From Strigops habroptila (Eukaryota; Chordata; Aves; Psittaciformes; Psittacidae): 64,000 bases of DNA. Positions within the stretch are counted from its first letter, which is position 1, and each line of letters begins with the position of its first letter. A program made the translations under genes and the position numbers. The stretch spans positions 42,406,510 to 42,470,509 of the forward strand of contig NC_044302.2 of assembly GCF_004027225.2 (NCBI RefSeq). The letters run 5' to 3'. Shown here piece by piece: positions 1-12,609 of this stretch. The notes beneath the pieces are model-generated. The model searched no databases. It was not told the origin of the DNA and worked only from the letters and a program-made list of their open reading frames with translations.

Positions 1-760
1 TTGTTGGCTCCGGCCACCATGCCGAAGTGGTGTGACCTTACAGCGCTGAAAGGAGTCGTGCCCCGTAGTCCTCCCCTCCCCACCCCACCCCCCCAAAATA
101 AGGTCTCTCTCTTTCACGAAATTAGATTTGCTGCCAACCCGTCACCGCTGCCCTCAGAAAACATCCCCAGCGCCTCTCCGTCCCCGTCCTCGCTGCTCAC
201 CCGGCACAAGCCCGGCTTCTGCCGTGCCGAAAAAACACATTTTGATTTCCTTTGCAGGCTGGTACTAACTTTCGGCAGCAGCCAGCAGAGTGTGCTGTGA
301 ACGCTGCGAAAAGGGCACCCTACTTCTGGGAATTTTTTTTTTTTAATATAAATATATATATATATATTTAAACGCGGATGAAGACATCTTAAGTGGTTCA
401 AATATCTGCATGAGCAGTTGGTAGTTCCTCCTGTCAATTACAATACTGGTCTCGTCACAGATCACAGAACCTCCTCCTTAAAAATTAATAGCCGAGTCAT
501 ACTAAACTGCCCGCTTCCAGCAAGATTGCTTTTCAGTGTTTGTGCAAAGTTGGACACTCGCCACAGTGAACGTGTCCGGACACCTTTCACGGTCACAGAG
601 AAGGGTCTGCAGCACGAGGTGTTTCATAGATGAAAATTCAAATTGTAATCCTGGCCTACCGGAAGCAGCTTACGAAACGGAGCAGTATGAGCACACATTT
701 CTGCAGCCTCATTACGCTCTCCTTTGGACTTAACCGACGGTAGAGTTACAGAGAGATTAA
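1..760. promoter_or_regulatory. CpG-rich edge, possible flank of a neighbouring promoter
   Basis: The first 310 bases hold about 19 CpG dinucleotides and CpGs continue at lower density to about 760. The DNA after that is AT-rich and nearly CpG-free. An ATG in a strong Kozak setting (GCCACCATGCC) sits at 19-21. The frame it opens runs to 300, is proline/serine-rich and matches nothing I know. A pyrimidine tract ending in TTTGCAG at 251-257 resembles a splice acceptor but has no recognised exon after it. In mammals the gene upstream of FOXE1 is XPA, transcribed away from it. This could be the outer flank of such a promoter, but no XPA coding sequence is visible. Treat it as a CpG-rich segment of unknown role. 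Confidence 0.35.
333..368. repeat. T12 run followed by an AT dinucleotide tract
   Basis: A T run at 333-344 passes directly into AATATAAATATATATATATATA-type sequence up to about 368. It is simple sequence and self-complementary in the AT part. No gene context is seen. Confidence 0.9.
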
Positions 761-1226
761 TAAATGCCTTAGAAGTAAGTAAAATAAGAGTAGTTTTTAA
801 GCAAAATGTTTGCTACGTGGCTTGGAAAATTTCTGCTTGAAAAGTAAACACAACTTATCTGCGAATTCCTGATTTTATTCGAGTGTCCGTCTTTTCTCCC
901 TGGCTCTCTAAGAGTGGAAATTTCGGGAATAATGAACTTTTGAGTTGTGCTTGGGGGTTAACAAATAGTTCATTCACAAACCAAAAACTGAAACTGCGTT
1001 AAATTGAAGTCAAGCTTGGGACACTCTGCAAGGGGTTTAAGTGCAGAAGGTCATTATTAATTACGCAAACAAACTGAAAATTAGAAGGAAATCAGAAGAC
1101 ATAAACGAAAGCAAATTCAGAGGCAAGACACTCGAACAAAACTGGCGGTGGGCCGCAGCTATCTGTGCAGTGCAGATAGTGCTTTATTCAGTGAAACGGT
1201 TTTAGAAACGTATGCTAAAGGGCCTC

Positions 1227-1246
1227 TTTTTTTTTTTTTTTTTTTT
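1227..1246. repeat. Poly(T) run, T20
   Basis: Twenty consecutive T. No retrocopy body or target-site duplication was recognised around it, so it is best called a simple mononucleotide tract. Confidence 0.95.
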
Positions 1247-3003
1247 GGCTTTTTGTCAGGGTCAGTATGACTGGGCAATCACAGCAGAATATTCTCCCCA
1301 TCTCTGCTTCAACCAGGATGAATCAAATACAGCGCTTCTAATTTTCAGTGGTCATGAGAAGGTGATAAAATAATAGTTATGCATTAGCGAGGGGTCACAA
1401 AATATCTCGTATGCACTCCTCTGGTCATGGAATAATACCCGTATTTAATACTAAACACACATCGCTCAGTGGGTGCACGTGATTTAATAATCATAATGGT
1501 ATCTCTGTTTTCCATAGGTTTTCAGGTGCTGTATGCCAAGTAATACTCGATATTACTTGGCTGCTGGTAGCCATGTATTAAAAAGTAGCTTTCATTAATT
1601 GGCAAGTGAAGACGTGCATTATTTCATAGCCACAATGAACAGCATCAGTTTGAGTAGTTGAGTGCAGGAAGGCAGCTTAGCAGTGCTTGGCAACTCATCC
1701 CTCCCTTGGAGAAAATGGCGAGCAGTAAGACGAGAATGTTTGCTGACTACACAAAACTTTCTCAAGTTAGCAGGGGTGAGGGTCATCCGTAAAGAATGTG
1801 GGTGACTCGGCAGTAAAAACGTAGATTAAATACAGGGTAGATAAATGCAAGATGACGTATATGCGGAAACCTGGACCTAACTTTACAGAAACAACAGCGA
1901 TATCTGAAATGGCTCCTTGCCTCTCAGGAGGGGGACTCTCTGTGGCCCGCAGAAACACTAGCTTGGTGTTTGGAAAAGCAAGGCATGTTTTAAGGAAGGG
2001 GACAGAGAACAAAACAGGGAACATATTTATGGCATTCTACAGATCTGTGGTGAGCTTGCACCATTAGGGCTGTGTCTGGTTGTGCTTCCTGCTTCTTAGA
2101 AAGGAAACACTGGAACAGGATAACAAGGATGCTCGGCTATCTGGCTTTGTGTCCTTTGAAAGCAACAATTAAGTAGGCTCAGAGTTTTCGCTCAAAAGAA
2201 ATTGCTGAGGCAGGATATGCCTAAGTAACTTGGAGAGGGTGGGCAGCAACTGGCTTTTTGAGTGCAAACCACCAAATTTGTGGTAGTGGGAGAACAAGAG
2301 GTGGTGGTTCTTTGAGCAGTCACATCAGGGTGGATGCGTGCCATGCCTTTCCGAATGGCACACTGCGTGCAGGGTGTTTCTTTGGGGTGCAGGGGAGGTT
2401 GGCCAAGTATTTGGGAGAGGGCTGCGTTGAGAGTTAGGGAGCCAACACCCCCCGTCAGGCTCAGGAAATCCCCAGAGCTAAGAGCAGTTGGAGGCTGTGG
2501 GAGTGTTGCAGAGGAGGTTATGTCGTCTATTTCCCTTGTGTTCCTTCTTCCCTTGATGTTCGCTTGTGGCGGAAACGGGAAGTTGGACTGAACTGGTTCG
2601 CCATCCCAGGCGGTACACCTCTTCCTCTGTATTCACACGGAGTCACTCTGCAACTGATACTTAAACACCTGGAGCCACATGATAGGAAGTAAGCATGTGT
2701 GATGGGGTCTTTCAAACCAGATTCAGTGTACGTCTGTAACCAGGAGTTACTTACAGAGCAGCTGCAGGGCTGTGTATCTCCGTTTCGCCTCATGATAACG
2801 CTTATTTCTCTGCATCCCCAAAGTCTTAGCAGCGATCTGCATACAGTTGCATTGCCTACAACCAAACTGTCTTAGGCCTCCCTCAGTAGAAATATTTGTT
2901 CCATGAGAAACAGATCTAGCAAAGTCTTACTTCTCTATAGGTTTGTCTTTTGCAGGGAGTGGCAGTCGAGAAAAATCTCTTTGCTGCTCTCCTTCCCCAC
3001 CCA

Positions 3004-3042
3004 CCCCTCTCTCCCTCTCCTTTTCCCTCTCCTTCTCCCCCT
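3004..3042. repeat. Uninterrupted pyrimidine tract (39 nt)
   Basis: Only C and T from 3004 to 3042, with repeated CCCTCTCCTT units. The complementary strand is all purine. Such polypurine/polypyrimidine tracts can form triplex (H-DNA) structures, which is an inference only. Confidence 0.85.
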
Positions 3043-4248
3043 GATGGTTCAGATGGTAGCATTGGTTTTAGCCGCATTTGGATTCTGTAGCCAGCAACTG
3101 ACCGTCCAATACACTCAGGCTGTTGGCTGCTGCCTCTCAGCATGACTAAGACATTGGATTTTGCCCAGTGATTTCAAATGCTTTTATGGGAGAGAAGAGT
3201 TCAGTTGCATCCTTAGAGATGCAAAGCAAAAGACACCATGTCTTTTGTGATTGTATTTCCATCAGGTTTTTAGTTTGATACACCCATTTTCTTACATTAC
3301 CTTAAACAAATAAACGGCAAAGCATTGCTGGCTTCTTGGTGAAAAAGAAGCATGTGACCTGTGAAAGATGAAGGAAACTTGTTAAAACCAGATAGTGCAC
3401 CTGCTTGGATTTGTGTGTTCTCCTCCTGAACTCACCTATGCCGTAGCTCATGGATCAGAGATACACGTGAGTCATCCTGTTGGACAGAATGGGACATGCA
3501 GAGTAAATTAAGTTTGTCATCTCTCTGTGAGATTTTCTCCTTTGCTTACTACCTGTAGGAGGGGATTTTCATGGTAATGTGACCTGTCTTCACGCTCCAT
3601 TTGTCATCTCCCAATTGATGTATATAATCTTGGTTGAGCAGATAGATAATGGAGGAAACACGTAAAGTGTTGAACGCTTGAGCAACAGATCTGAAAAGAA
3701 CAGGTAGGCAAGAACTGGAGTGCAAATGTTTAAAGACAAAAATTGGCATTCTTCCCTGACAGAAGGTCTTAATGCAAGTTTGTTATTATTTTCTCGTTAC
3801 AGGATATGTCAGAATGTGAAATGACAATGTAAATATCTTTTATTTGCTAGCATCGTACATGACTTTTGTGTTTTATTGCTTTTACTGAATAGGACTTTAA
3901 TATGTTTGCTTTTAATATAAATAGAAAACACTGGTTTCACATATGTGAACAGGAAAATGTCAAGGCATGATGAAAAAAATGCTGCTTTTCACTGTTTCAG
4001 AGATCGCCACAAAGCTGCAGGCTTTTGTTGTTGATTGGCAATCCAAAAAGAGAAATCCTCTTTTGCTATTTTACGAGGAAAATAACCTTTCTCTTCCTTG
4101 CGCGTAAAGAATGGCAAACTGGGGCAAAATTACAAACATGTTCTGTAACTGTGGCATAGCAGCCTTTGACAGTTTGGTATGTTCAATGCAAGGAATAAAA
4201 ACACTGTAGGAAAGTAGGAATGTATGTATTTTTTTCTGAAACTAAGAT

Positions 4249-4271
4249 GGGGTGGGGGGGGGGGGGCGGGG
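4249..4271 (+). repeat. G-rich run with G-quadruplex potential
   Basis: GGGG, T, thirteen G, C, GGGG in 23 bases. This satisfies the usual four-G-run rule for an intramolecular G-quadruplex on the plus strand. The sequence before it is AT-rich. Confidence 0.85.
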
Positions 4272-4608
4272 TGTGTTTCTTGCCCCACCAATGGCTGGCA
4301 CAGGAGATGTTATAGAAATGGGTTTGAAGACTTGTCTCAACTGTCATGATGTTGAACTCCTGAGGCTTTGGGACTTTTTCTTCCAAATGTGCTAGGCTTG
4401 TCATGTGTAGGGATATTTGCATCTCAATAAAAGGGTTGTGTGTATTGGCAGATTTTTCTTCAATATTCCTGTTTGGCCAGTTACTTAACCCATGCAAGAA
4501 CCTTTCCTATAGCAACTTAGAAACATTAAGAAACCTTGCCTAATGCTGTAGTCAGTTTTTTTCTATTAAGAGGATTTTGGGCACTTCTGAGGCAGAAAAC
4601 TAGTACAT

Positions 4609-4975
4609 CATAGAATCACAGAATGGTTTGGGTTGGAAAGGACCTTAAGATCATCTAGTTCCAGCCCCCCTGCCACGGGCAGGGACACCTCACACTAAAC
4701 CATGTCACCCAAGGCCCTGTCCAACCTGGCCTTGAACACTGCCAGGGAGGGACCATTCACCGATTTTCTGGACAACCTGTACCAGCACCTCACCACCCTC
4801 ACAATAAAGAACTTCTTCCTTCTATCTAGCCTGAACTTCCCCTGTTTTAGTTAGAACCCATCACCCCTTGTCCTGTCACTACAGTCCCTGATGCAGAGTC
4901 CCTCTCCAGCATCCTTGTACACCCCCTTCAGATGTTGGAAGGCTTCTATGACTATTTATCAGGCTAATCTCCAAG
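4609..4975 (-). mobile_element. CR1 LINE, 5'-truncated 3' end
   Basis: Starts at its 3' tail (ATCATAGAATCACAGAATGG on the plus strand). It then reads through the CR1 3' end blocks: TTGGGTTGGAAAGGACCTTA, TCACTAAACCATGTC, GCCTTGAACACTGCCAGGGA, CTCACCACCCTCACA, ACTTCTTCCTTCTATC and CTTGTCCTGTCACTACAG. The element is on the minus strand because the (ATTCTATG)-type tail is its 3' terminus. It is truncated after the TTCAGATGTTGGAAGG block. CR1 copies are normally 5'-truncated and lack poly(A). Short open frames inside it are not genes. Confidence 0.93.
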
Positions 4976-5152
4976 ACATGAGATGTAGCTGCTATTGATG
5001 GTAAAAGGCTGAGCATTCTGGAGAAAAGTGTAAAATCCTGGTCTTCCTGAAGTATTTAAGGAGATAGGGAGTGTAGGTATTGAAAAATAAATTCTTCACA
5101 TTTCTGCTTTGTATCATTCAGTGTATTATACTTTTTTCCTCTTTTTCGTTTC

Positions 5153-5173
5153 TTTTTTTTTTTTTTTTTTTTT
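5153..5173. repeat. Poly(T) run, T21
   Basis: Twenty-one consecutive T, preceded by a T-rich stretch from about 5129. Simple sequence with no retrocopy recognised. Confidence 0.95.
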
Positions 5174-6905
5174 GTTTAAGCCATACCATAAAGAGAGATT
5201 GCTTCCAAGTCAGCCTGACTTGTTCCTGTGTGCAGAGTAAATGGAATGGAAAACTGCAAAACAGCTGACAAGGTCTGCTGTAGCAAGAAAATCATGTCCC
5301 AGTTACCAGCATTTAAGCAAGATGTGTCTCTTTCAGAGATAGCAAATCTCTGCAAAACGTTTTGTTGCCGTTGTCCACAGGTTTGGTCAGATCTCCCTCC
5401 AGAATTTGTTTTCCTTATGTTAGCTGGAAACATGTGATGAGAGGTTCATCTCACAGTGCTGGCTACGCGCATCTCCAGGCTCCAGTCCTGCTCTTCAGGG
5501 CCACCAGGAAGGGAACTGCATCTGGTTCAGTGCATTGATGCACAGGAGGAGAAGGAGGATGTGGAATTGATATTAATGACTGGACCATGCATTTTAAGTT
5601 CACACCATCCTACCCGTGAGAGAAATACGGGGCAAACGTATGGCTTAAGCCTCCTAGGAATGCAGGACCAGCGGGAGGTTCTTCTGAGGCAAATGCCATC
5701 CACAGCATTTGAATCTTGAACGTAATCTGAATGTATCCTCTCAGCATGACCAGAAAGTAGTTTCTCCTCAGGGTCTTCACTTACCTGGTTTCCTTCAGTT
5801 AGCTGATTTTGTTGTCTTAGTTTCACGGGGTTTTTTTCTCTCTAGGGAGAAACTTGGCTTTGCCTTGCCGGAAAGGTACCAGTGACCGTAGCAATTTAAC
5901 ACACAACATGAATTAATTTCTCTCTTTAAACAGGAAAAAATGTGTTCCAAAGGTTTTTAATACCCCTGATTTAGTTGAAACTGTTTATGAGTGAAGGAAA
6001 ATGGAAAAAGTTCCTGATGTCCGTGTCTCTCACAGGTTTGAGACATGTACTAAATTCCTGTGTTACTACACCTTCATCCAAATGGTTAATTTGTTCAAAT
6101 CAAACTTTTTCATAGCAGCGGCAAGGTAAAGCCAGATCCGTTTATTTGTAAGATTGTTTTGCTCCTTCAGAATTGTTTTTTCTTTGTTGTATAGGTGTGC
6201 TGAGCTTTGCCATTTGCTGGAACCCTTCTGAAGAGCATGGTATGTCCAGTTATTGCCTAGAGCTTGGTAAGTAATTTGTGAGGAAAATTTAAAAAGAGGG
6301 GGAAAAAAAAGTTTTTTCTTTTCCTGACCAGATTTGGGATCTAGTTAGCGAGTGATTTAGTGACACGGCGCTTTTGTTGCAGGAGACCGCACTTCCTTAG
6401 GTTTTGCTCAGACAGAGTTTTAATTACAAAGAGGTCAAAGGAATTTGAAGGTAATGAAGTGGCTTTTAAGGAAAGCATCCTTACCTGTCTAGGAAGCATC
6501 CTGTCCCGCATCTCTCCACTCCCTGGTTGGAGCCCCAACACACGCCGCACCAGTCACTGCAGCTGATCCACCGCGGGTGCAGTCCCGTGCGGGGATGGCT
6601 GCGTTGCTTCTCCCGACTCTGGTCTGTCTCTCCAGGGGGCATTGGCACGGGTAGTGTTAAACTTCACCAGCTTGGACTTTGACCTGTCAAAGTTTGGATC
6701 TTCCCGAAGTCACTTTTTTTTTCTCCACGTCTTGTTTTTCCCGTTTCGAAGGGATATTTGGTTGCTTGGGTTTTGTTTGTTGGGTTTTTTTTCCTTGTTT
6801 GTTTGTTGTTAATTATTTTTTCCCAGAGATTTTCAGGAAGTTCTGAATGTTGCACATTTTCCTAGGCTACGGTTGAGGTTTTTTTAGGAGTTTCAACTCT
6901 CCTTT

Positions 6906-6908
<3 letters not shown>

Positions 6909-6939
<31 letters not shown>
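6909..6939. repeat. Poly(C) run, C31
   Basis: Thirty-one consecutive C, the longest homopolymer in the window. The minus strand is poly(G), so G-quadruplex and i-motif formation are both possible. The exact length is likely to vary between individuals and sequencing reads. Confidence 0.9.
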
Positions 6940-6940
<1 letters not shown>

Positions 6941-8000
6941 CTTCCTCCGCACTTTTCGGAGAAAGCAGGAAAAAAATTTGGTGAAGTCCCGGCAATGTCT
7001 CATCGAATTCATTAACATTTTGGTAGACTTGGTGTCTACCAAAGTCTGAAAGCACCTCAGACATCCATTGATGTGGACCATTTATCTGCAGTAGCCACTC
7101 CAGCTCTTCTCTGAGCAATGTAATTCCTCATGGACATTCGAAAGCACTGGAATGCTTTGTCCCAGCTTCTTTGTTTTCTGAGCCTGTCCCTCCTGTTGTC
7201 CATAGGAGTGGTCTCCTGGAACATTTAAGTGCTGTGATGTTGCAACCTGAGCTTCTGCCCTAATACCCTGGTAATTTAAATACTTCCCTTTTTTCTTTCA
7301 TAATTTCATTAATTCGCTTGATAGTGTGAAACTTGCTTTCTTGCCACTTCTTACCTTTCCTAAGGTCGCTCAGAATTAGACACTGCAGTAAACTTCTGTG
7401 CAGCACAAAATCATCTTAATTTAGGTAGAATCCTGGTTGCAAAGTTCCTCACACAGGACATCAATTCTCTTGATTCGTACGTTTACACGGCAAATCCCAG
7501 AGGACTCACCCGGTAAGTAGTATGCTTTCATGGCAGCAGATAATAACAACTTACTAATTTAATCGCACAATATAATGATTAAATGAAGACCAGTGTGATA
7601 CTAATATGATACGGCAAATTCTTGCTCGGTGGTACATGCCTAGGAGGTGTGTTTGGAAATTAAATGCAAACAAAGCATGCTTGCTAGCTACTTGGCATTC
7701 AAGATATTCTTTCTAATCTTTTTGCTTCTGCAAAGACTCAATTCATCTGTCCCATACATTTGACAATTTCTGATGTTATAACTCCTGCTTATTCTAACTA
7801 AAGCTAACTTGACTGAAGGTGCCCGAAGTTATCATACATTCCAGCATAGTACTTATGTTCTGATTCTGGTTTTTATGTTTAATGATAATCAGATACTAAT
7901 TTCTTTATTATCTTATGGTAAATTCTATACTTAGGCATCTTTCAGAAGTTGTGATTAAATGTTTCATGATTGCTTCAGAGTACTGCAACGGATCTGTAAA

Positions 8001-8022
8001 GTAATGATTTGTAAATCATTAC
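8001..8022. repeat. Near-perfect palindrome with TAAT/ATTA cores
   Basis: Arms GTAATGATTT (8001-8010) and AAATCATTAC (8013-8022) are exact reverse complements separated by GT. Each arm holds a TAAT homeodomain core and a TGATT half-site of the PBX/HOX type. It lies in the repeat-free AT-rich block described for 7250-8560. A dimer-binding site is an inference. Confidence 0.6.
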
Positions 8023-11000
8023 TCCCTCTTATGGTAGCCACACTGCTTTCCTCTTAACAGATCATCTTTATGCCGTTGTACATTAATTCCATTTTCTGTT
8101 ATAGTTTCTACTAAGGTTTCCTTCATAGTGAGGTATGGAGACCAAACTTACTGCTCTGTCAATTTTTTTTAACCCTTCCTGAGGGTTTCCGTGGCAGTTT
8201 TGAAAATTGCAAATAAAATGACTGTTTTTCACTAAGCTGCAGAAAGTTTTAAAACGTTTTTATTAAATGCATAGCATTTTTGATGACCAAACAAGATAAA
8301 ACCTTGCAGTTTTGTCTTTTGGACTGATATAGCGTGAATAACACACAGCGTATTCACTTGTAAATGTTAATAAACTTTCTGGGTACCCTGTTTGCATGAG
8401 AAAGCGGCTACGCTAACGGCTTACTTAAAAAGGTTTAATTAGTATCTGCGATAATGACCACAAGAGGGTGCTCTTATTACTGTTCCACGAGCGCCGGTGG
8501 ACTTTCCATCCTCCCAGCTAATGGGATAGCCGATTTTAGCACTACAAAAATTCAAGTGAATTCTTAGTCAGTGGAATCTTGCTAAGTTATTTGAAATAAG
8601 CAACGATACTTGTCTGTATAATCCCCACCCAAATATGCTTTCTTCCATCTTGACGCTGATCCAGACAGTATTTTCAGTTGCTCAGCTTCATTTAATGCAT
8701 TGTGGGTTTTTACATTAACACAGCTGTAAGGATGGCAAGAATCTTCATTTACCTTAGTGGCAAGTGTCACGCCTACAAAGTGCATATTAGAGCGTTTCAT
8801 ATTTGATGCAAAAGTTAATACCTCTTTGCCAAAAAGAGAAGAATTTCCGTGTATGGCATTGCAAATACTGCAGTCAAGTTTTCTCACTGCATAGCCTACA
8901 GAAAAAGACTTGATTTTGCTTTCCATCTTGTTAGCAATTTATTCAGTGGAGCTGGACAAGTAACTTACGGCCCTGTTCCCCAAGATGCCTCATTTACCCC
9001 CTCCCAGAATTTGCAACTTCAGGTGAGTTGTATGCCTCTCTTTCCCTGTGTGTAGAATGAGAGTGTGTCCATCTTGGTTTTACAGTGCCGCTTACATTCC
9101 TAACAGAGAGTGGATGCCATGTTCGCGCGGCACTTCCCACTTGACCGCCAGTTGGTGAAGTACATGTGCTAAACACGATTCCGTTCGCGGGTAAGCCACT
9201 TGGCTAACCTGTTTTCAGATGCCGTGGTCAGGCTGCTGTATTTGCACACACATCACTGATCTTTTGTCGCGGTTTGTGCTGACACCATAACAGCTTCCAA
9301 GCGGACCACCCACCCTGCAGTGCAGGAATGCTTTTTACACAATTGACAGACCTTTGGGTTGTTTCCTTTCTTTCCTTTTTTCAAATCCCGTTCCTCTGAA
9401 TCTGTCGTTTATTGAACAACAGATGCAAATAGTGGTAGCAGCGTTCAGTTTGCTGTGTGCTCGCGCTGCTGACAAAAGAGCATCGAGACTAGAGGAGGGA
9501 ATTTTGACTTTGTACAAGCTGAAGCCGACGAGATTTACTCCCGCTGTAAGTCACATTGTGCAGTTTTGAATGAAGCAGCCAGCTTCTGGCTGATTCTTTT
9601 TTCTCTCTTGGAAACTGAAAGGAGGCGGTCCTGAGAGGCACAGCAACTGAGGCAAAAGCCGCTGTACTGCTGAATCAACCCAAACCACAGCTATGCCACT
9701 CTGGAGTCAAAGGTCCAGGGGCTTGTCTGCACACCACCCAGCATGGCAGCGCAGTGGAGCCGCTGTCCCATCCTTGCGAGAGGACCTGCAGCAGTACTGG
9801 GTTGCCTCTATAGGAATGGCCGTGCTTGTGCTAGGGCTAGCAGTGTGGAGTTGCTCTGCCATGTTAGAAATGGACCTGCTGACCTGACCGTATCCCAAAA
9901 TGTCCATTCACTGAAATCAGTACTGCCTGACCTTTCCAGCTCTAGTTTGTCAAAGTATATTTCCTAAACTTTCCTAGCTAATTTCCTATTTCCTAACTGT
10001 TTCCTAACTTTCCCAGACTAATGATTAAAGATACAGGTCTTTAAGGCAAACAGCTAGGAAAAGCGCATCCTTTCTGTGCACTCCCCAGGGCAAACAGTGG
10101 TGTACTTCTCTGTATTTAATATGACTTTCAGTAAGCATAAAAATCATGCGTAAATCATAGGCACATGTTACAGTGTCCTCAAGCCCCCAGTGGTATCTCT
10201 TCAATGAGCTCTTTAGGGAGCACGACTGGTGAAGACAGCTGCGAGCAAGATGGTACAAGATCACATACAGGATTAGGAGGACAGTTCTAGTAAAACTTTC
10301 CGGACACTTACCAGGAACAAGGAACCAATTAATGAAACAGAGCCTGCTCCAGGTGTCCTTCTGCTGGCTCACAGGGTCTTACAGCACTTGGAATCCTTAC
10401 ATTAAAAATCATTTACAGAAAGAAGCTTCCTGGTGGACTGTCAGGCATAATTTGTTTCTCTTTGTACACCAGCTCTGCTGATTGGCAGTGTGTAGTCCAG
10501 CTGGGGAGGAGAAGGGGAGAACCACTCAGGGTGAGCTAAGTAAGTATAGCTGTTCCTCAGTTTTGGAGACCTCAGTGTCAGGGGAATAGCTCTGGAACTA
10601 GGATTCCTGAGCAAGCCCCTTTTTTCCCATGCAGAAATTTTGTCCACACCAAACAACAGAATTTGGGCTGTTTTTCCAGTATTTTTGCATGTCTGGTAGT
10701 CTGTTCAAAGAGCAGTGCTGTGTAATGCAGCAATAAACATCTCTGAATGTTCAGTTGCTATCCAGGCACCCCGAATGGCACCCCCAACACGTGTGCAGAC
10801 CTGTTTTTCCTGCGTATAACCAGGGAGCCTAAAACGACCTGAAAGCTTCAAAACCTTGGGTTTCCATGATTTCTGTGGTAAACCTGCTTGTGCCCAACCA
10901 ATCTTGGGTGTTGCAGGCACACCTGGGGAATCATCACCTGTGTGTGCTCAGCAGATTCAGCACACTTACATGGTCCTCACTGTGGAACTACTGCGCAAAA

Positions 11001-12609
11001 TGCATGGCACTGAGATGTCATCTGGTAGAAATATGGGAGCCTGGTACAAAAGTGTTTGTGATTATTATGTCATACTAACATATTATTATGCCATTACCCC
11101 AACTGAGGGTCTGATTCAGGGTGAAAATTCCTCTGTCAGATTTCTGCTTGAGATAGTTTGGCTCCAACCACAATGTGTGAAGAATCTCTCACAAGATAAC
11201 AACATCTTACCACCATCGTAAGACATTGCTGGGTCAGTTTTTATTACTTTAGGCCTTCCAGCTCACAAAAAGAGTGAATGATTCGAGTTCCTTGGTTGCA
11301 AAAGGGACAAGGCAAATGTACATTAGAGTTTGCCTGCTTGAGTAGTTAGATCTGGCCCATCTCAGTGCATTCTCTGCTAAACAATTGTGAATTTGCTTAG
11401 TAAATACTGAGATGTGCCAGAAACTGGAGAAATAAGTGAGATAAAAAAGAGGGACATGCTTTGAATTGCTTTCATGCCTGTATTTTCAGTCAGTAAACAA
11501 GCATGTGGAGAGTGTCTCCAGGTTCTGCAAAGCTCTGTCAGATGTGTGTTCTGCTTCCTAAGGTTTGCTGTTAGTGACAGAAGATGCTGTTCAGGCCCTG
11601 TGAGTGTTGCAATAACTTACACTTCCTTTCCCTTCCACCAGGAAGAGCAAATTGCAGACAGAAGGGAGACAGAGAAAACTAGTATTGTTGTTATTACTGA
11701 GAGGGTAGAGGGGATTCTTATGAAAGAATTCAGCTAGGGCTGCAGATCTGAGCTCTCATGTGTGTACTCTTTTGTTAGTTCCAACAAGTGTCTCTCTGAG
11801 TGATGATTTTCTTCATCTCTTACAGCCATGAAACTCTCCGTGACATTAACTGGGTCCATGGGAGACTGCTACAGAGGACTTGGACTTTGAGTCTTAGGAA
11901 GGGGTAGAGTGAACCACTTCCCAGTGTCCACCTGACCCCATGCAGGACAACAAGGCATGGTGTCATTGCCTGTGCCCACCTTTTCTACCTGGCCAACGGA
12001 GCTGGTGCTGTAGAGCCTGGTGTGCCTGGCTCAAGGGAGCACTGAGCTTGGGTAGAGCTGGTAGGTGGTACTTTTGTTTAAAGAGTAATTAGGAACAAAA
12101 GAGATATTGCTTCTGTTTTCTTTAAGACCTTTAAGTATTCCCCACAGGGCACCACGTGAGGGCTGCTAAATGCAGGATCCTGAAGATGACTTTTGATAGC
12201 TTCCTACACTTATCAGGAACAAGGTGACACTTGTGAGATTCGTGGGAATTGCTATTACACATAATCCTTCAATGAGATAGTCAGAGAAGTGGCTGAAGGT
12301 GCTTCAGCATGTGTACAGCTCCTCCCTCACGCAAATCCTTCCCAGTCCTGCAGGGCAGGCTGCAGTGCAGAGATGCGGGGTGAGTCAGAGAGCTGGTGGC
12401 TGGGCACCGAACCACCCAAGAAGTCTGTGGGTTGGTGTCTCAATTGTGCATGGAGGATGTTGTTCCTCTGTCAAAAACACGTATTTGATTAAGTGTGGAT
12501 GACCAGTCCTGGCTTGCAAGGCTGGTCACACCGGGTGGGATATGGTTCCCAGACTCTGACAAAGGTGTATATCAGAAGACATTTCTGGAAGTTTCCATTC
12601 CAACCCTGT

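Larger units (their letters stand above)
761..4608. other. Non-coding, mostly unique sequence
   Basis: AT-rich DNA with frequent stops in all frames and no recognisable exon, RNA gene or transposon. It contains a T20 run (1227-1246), a pyrimidine tract (3004-3042) and a G-rich block (4249-4271), listed separately. Short open frames are random in composition. Confidence 0.6.
4976..12609. other. Non-coding, mostly unique sequence
   Basis: No exon, RNA gene or clear transposon recognised. The part from about 7250 to 8560 is AT-rich, of high complexity and repeat-free, with several ATTA/TAAT cores. It is the section here most like a conserved non-coding element, although conservation cannot be tested from one sequence. 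Homopolymers at 5153-5173 and 6909-6939 and a palindrome at 8001-8022 are listed separately. Confidence 0.55.

Noticed and set aside
3936-3949. 14-bp palindrome TTCACATATGTGAA
   Set aside because: About four perfect 14-bp palindromes are expected by chance in 64 kb.
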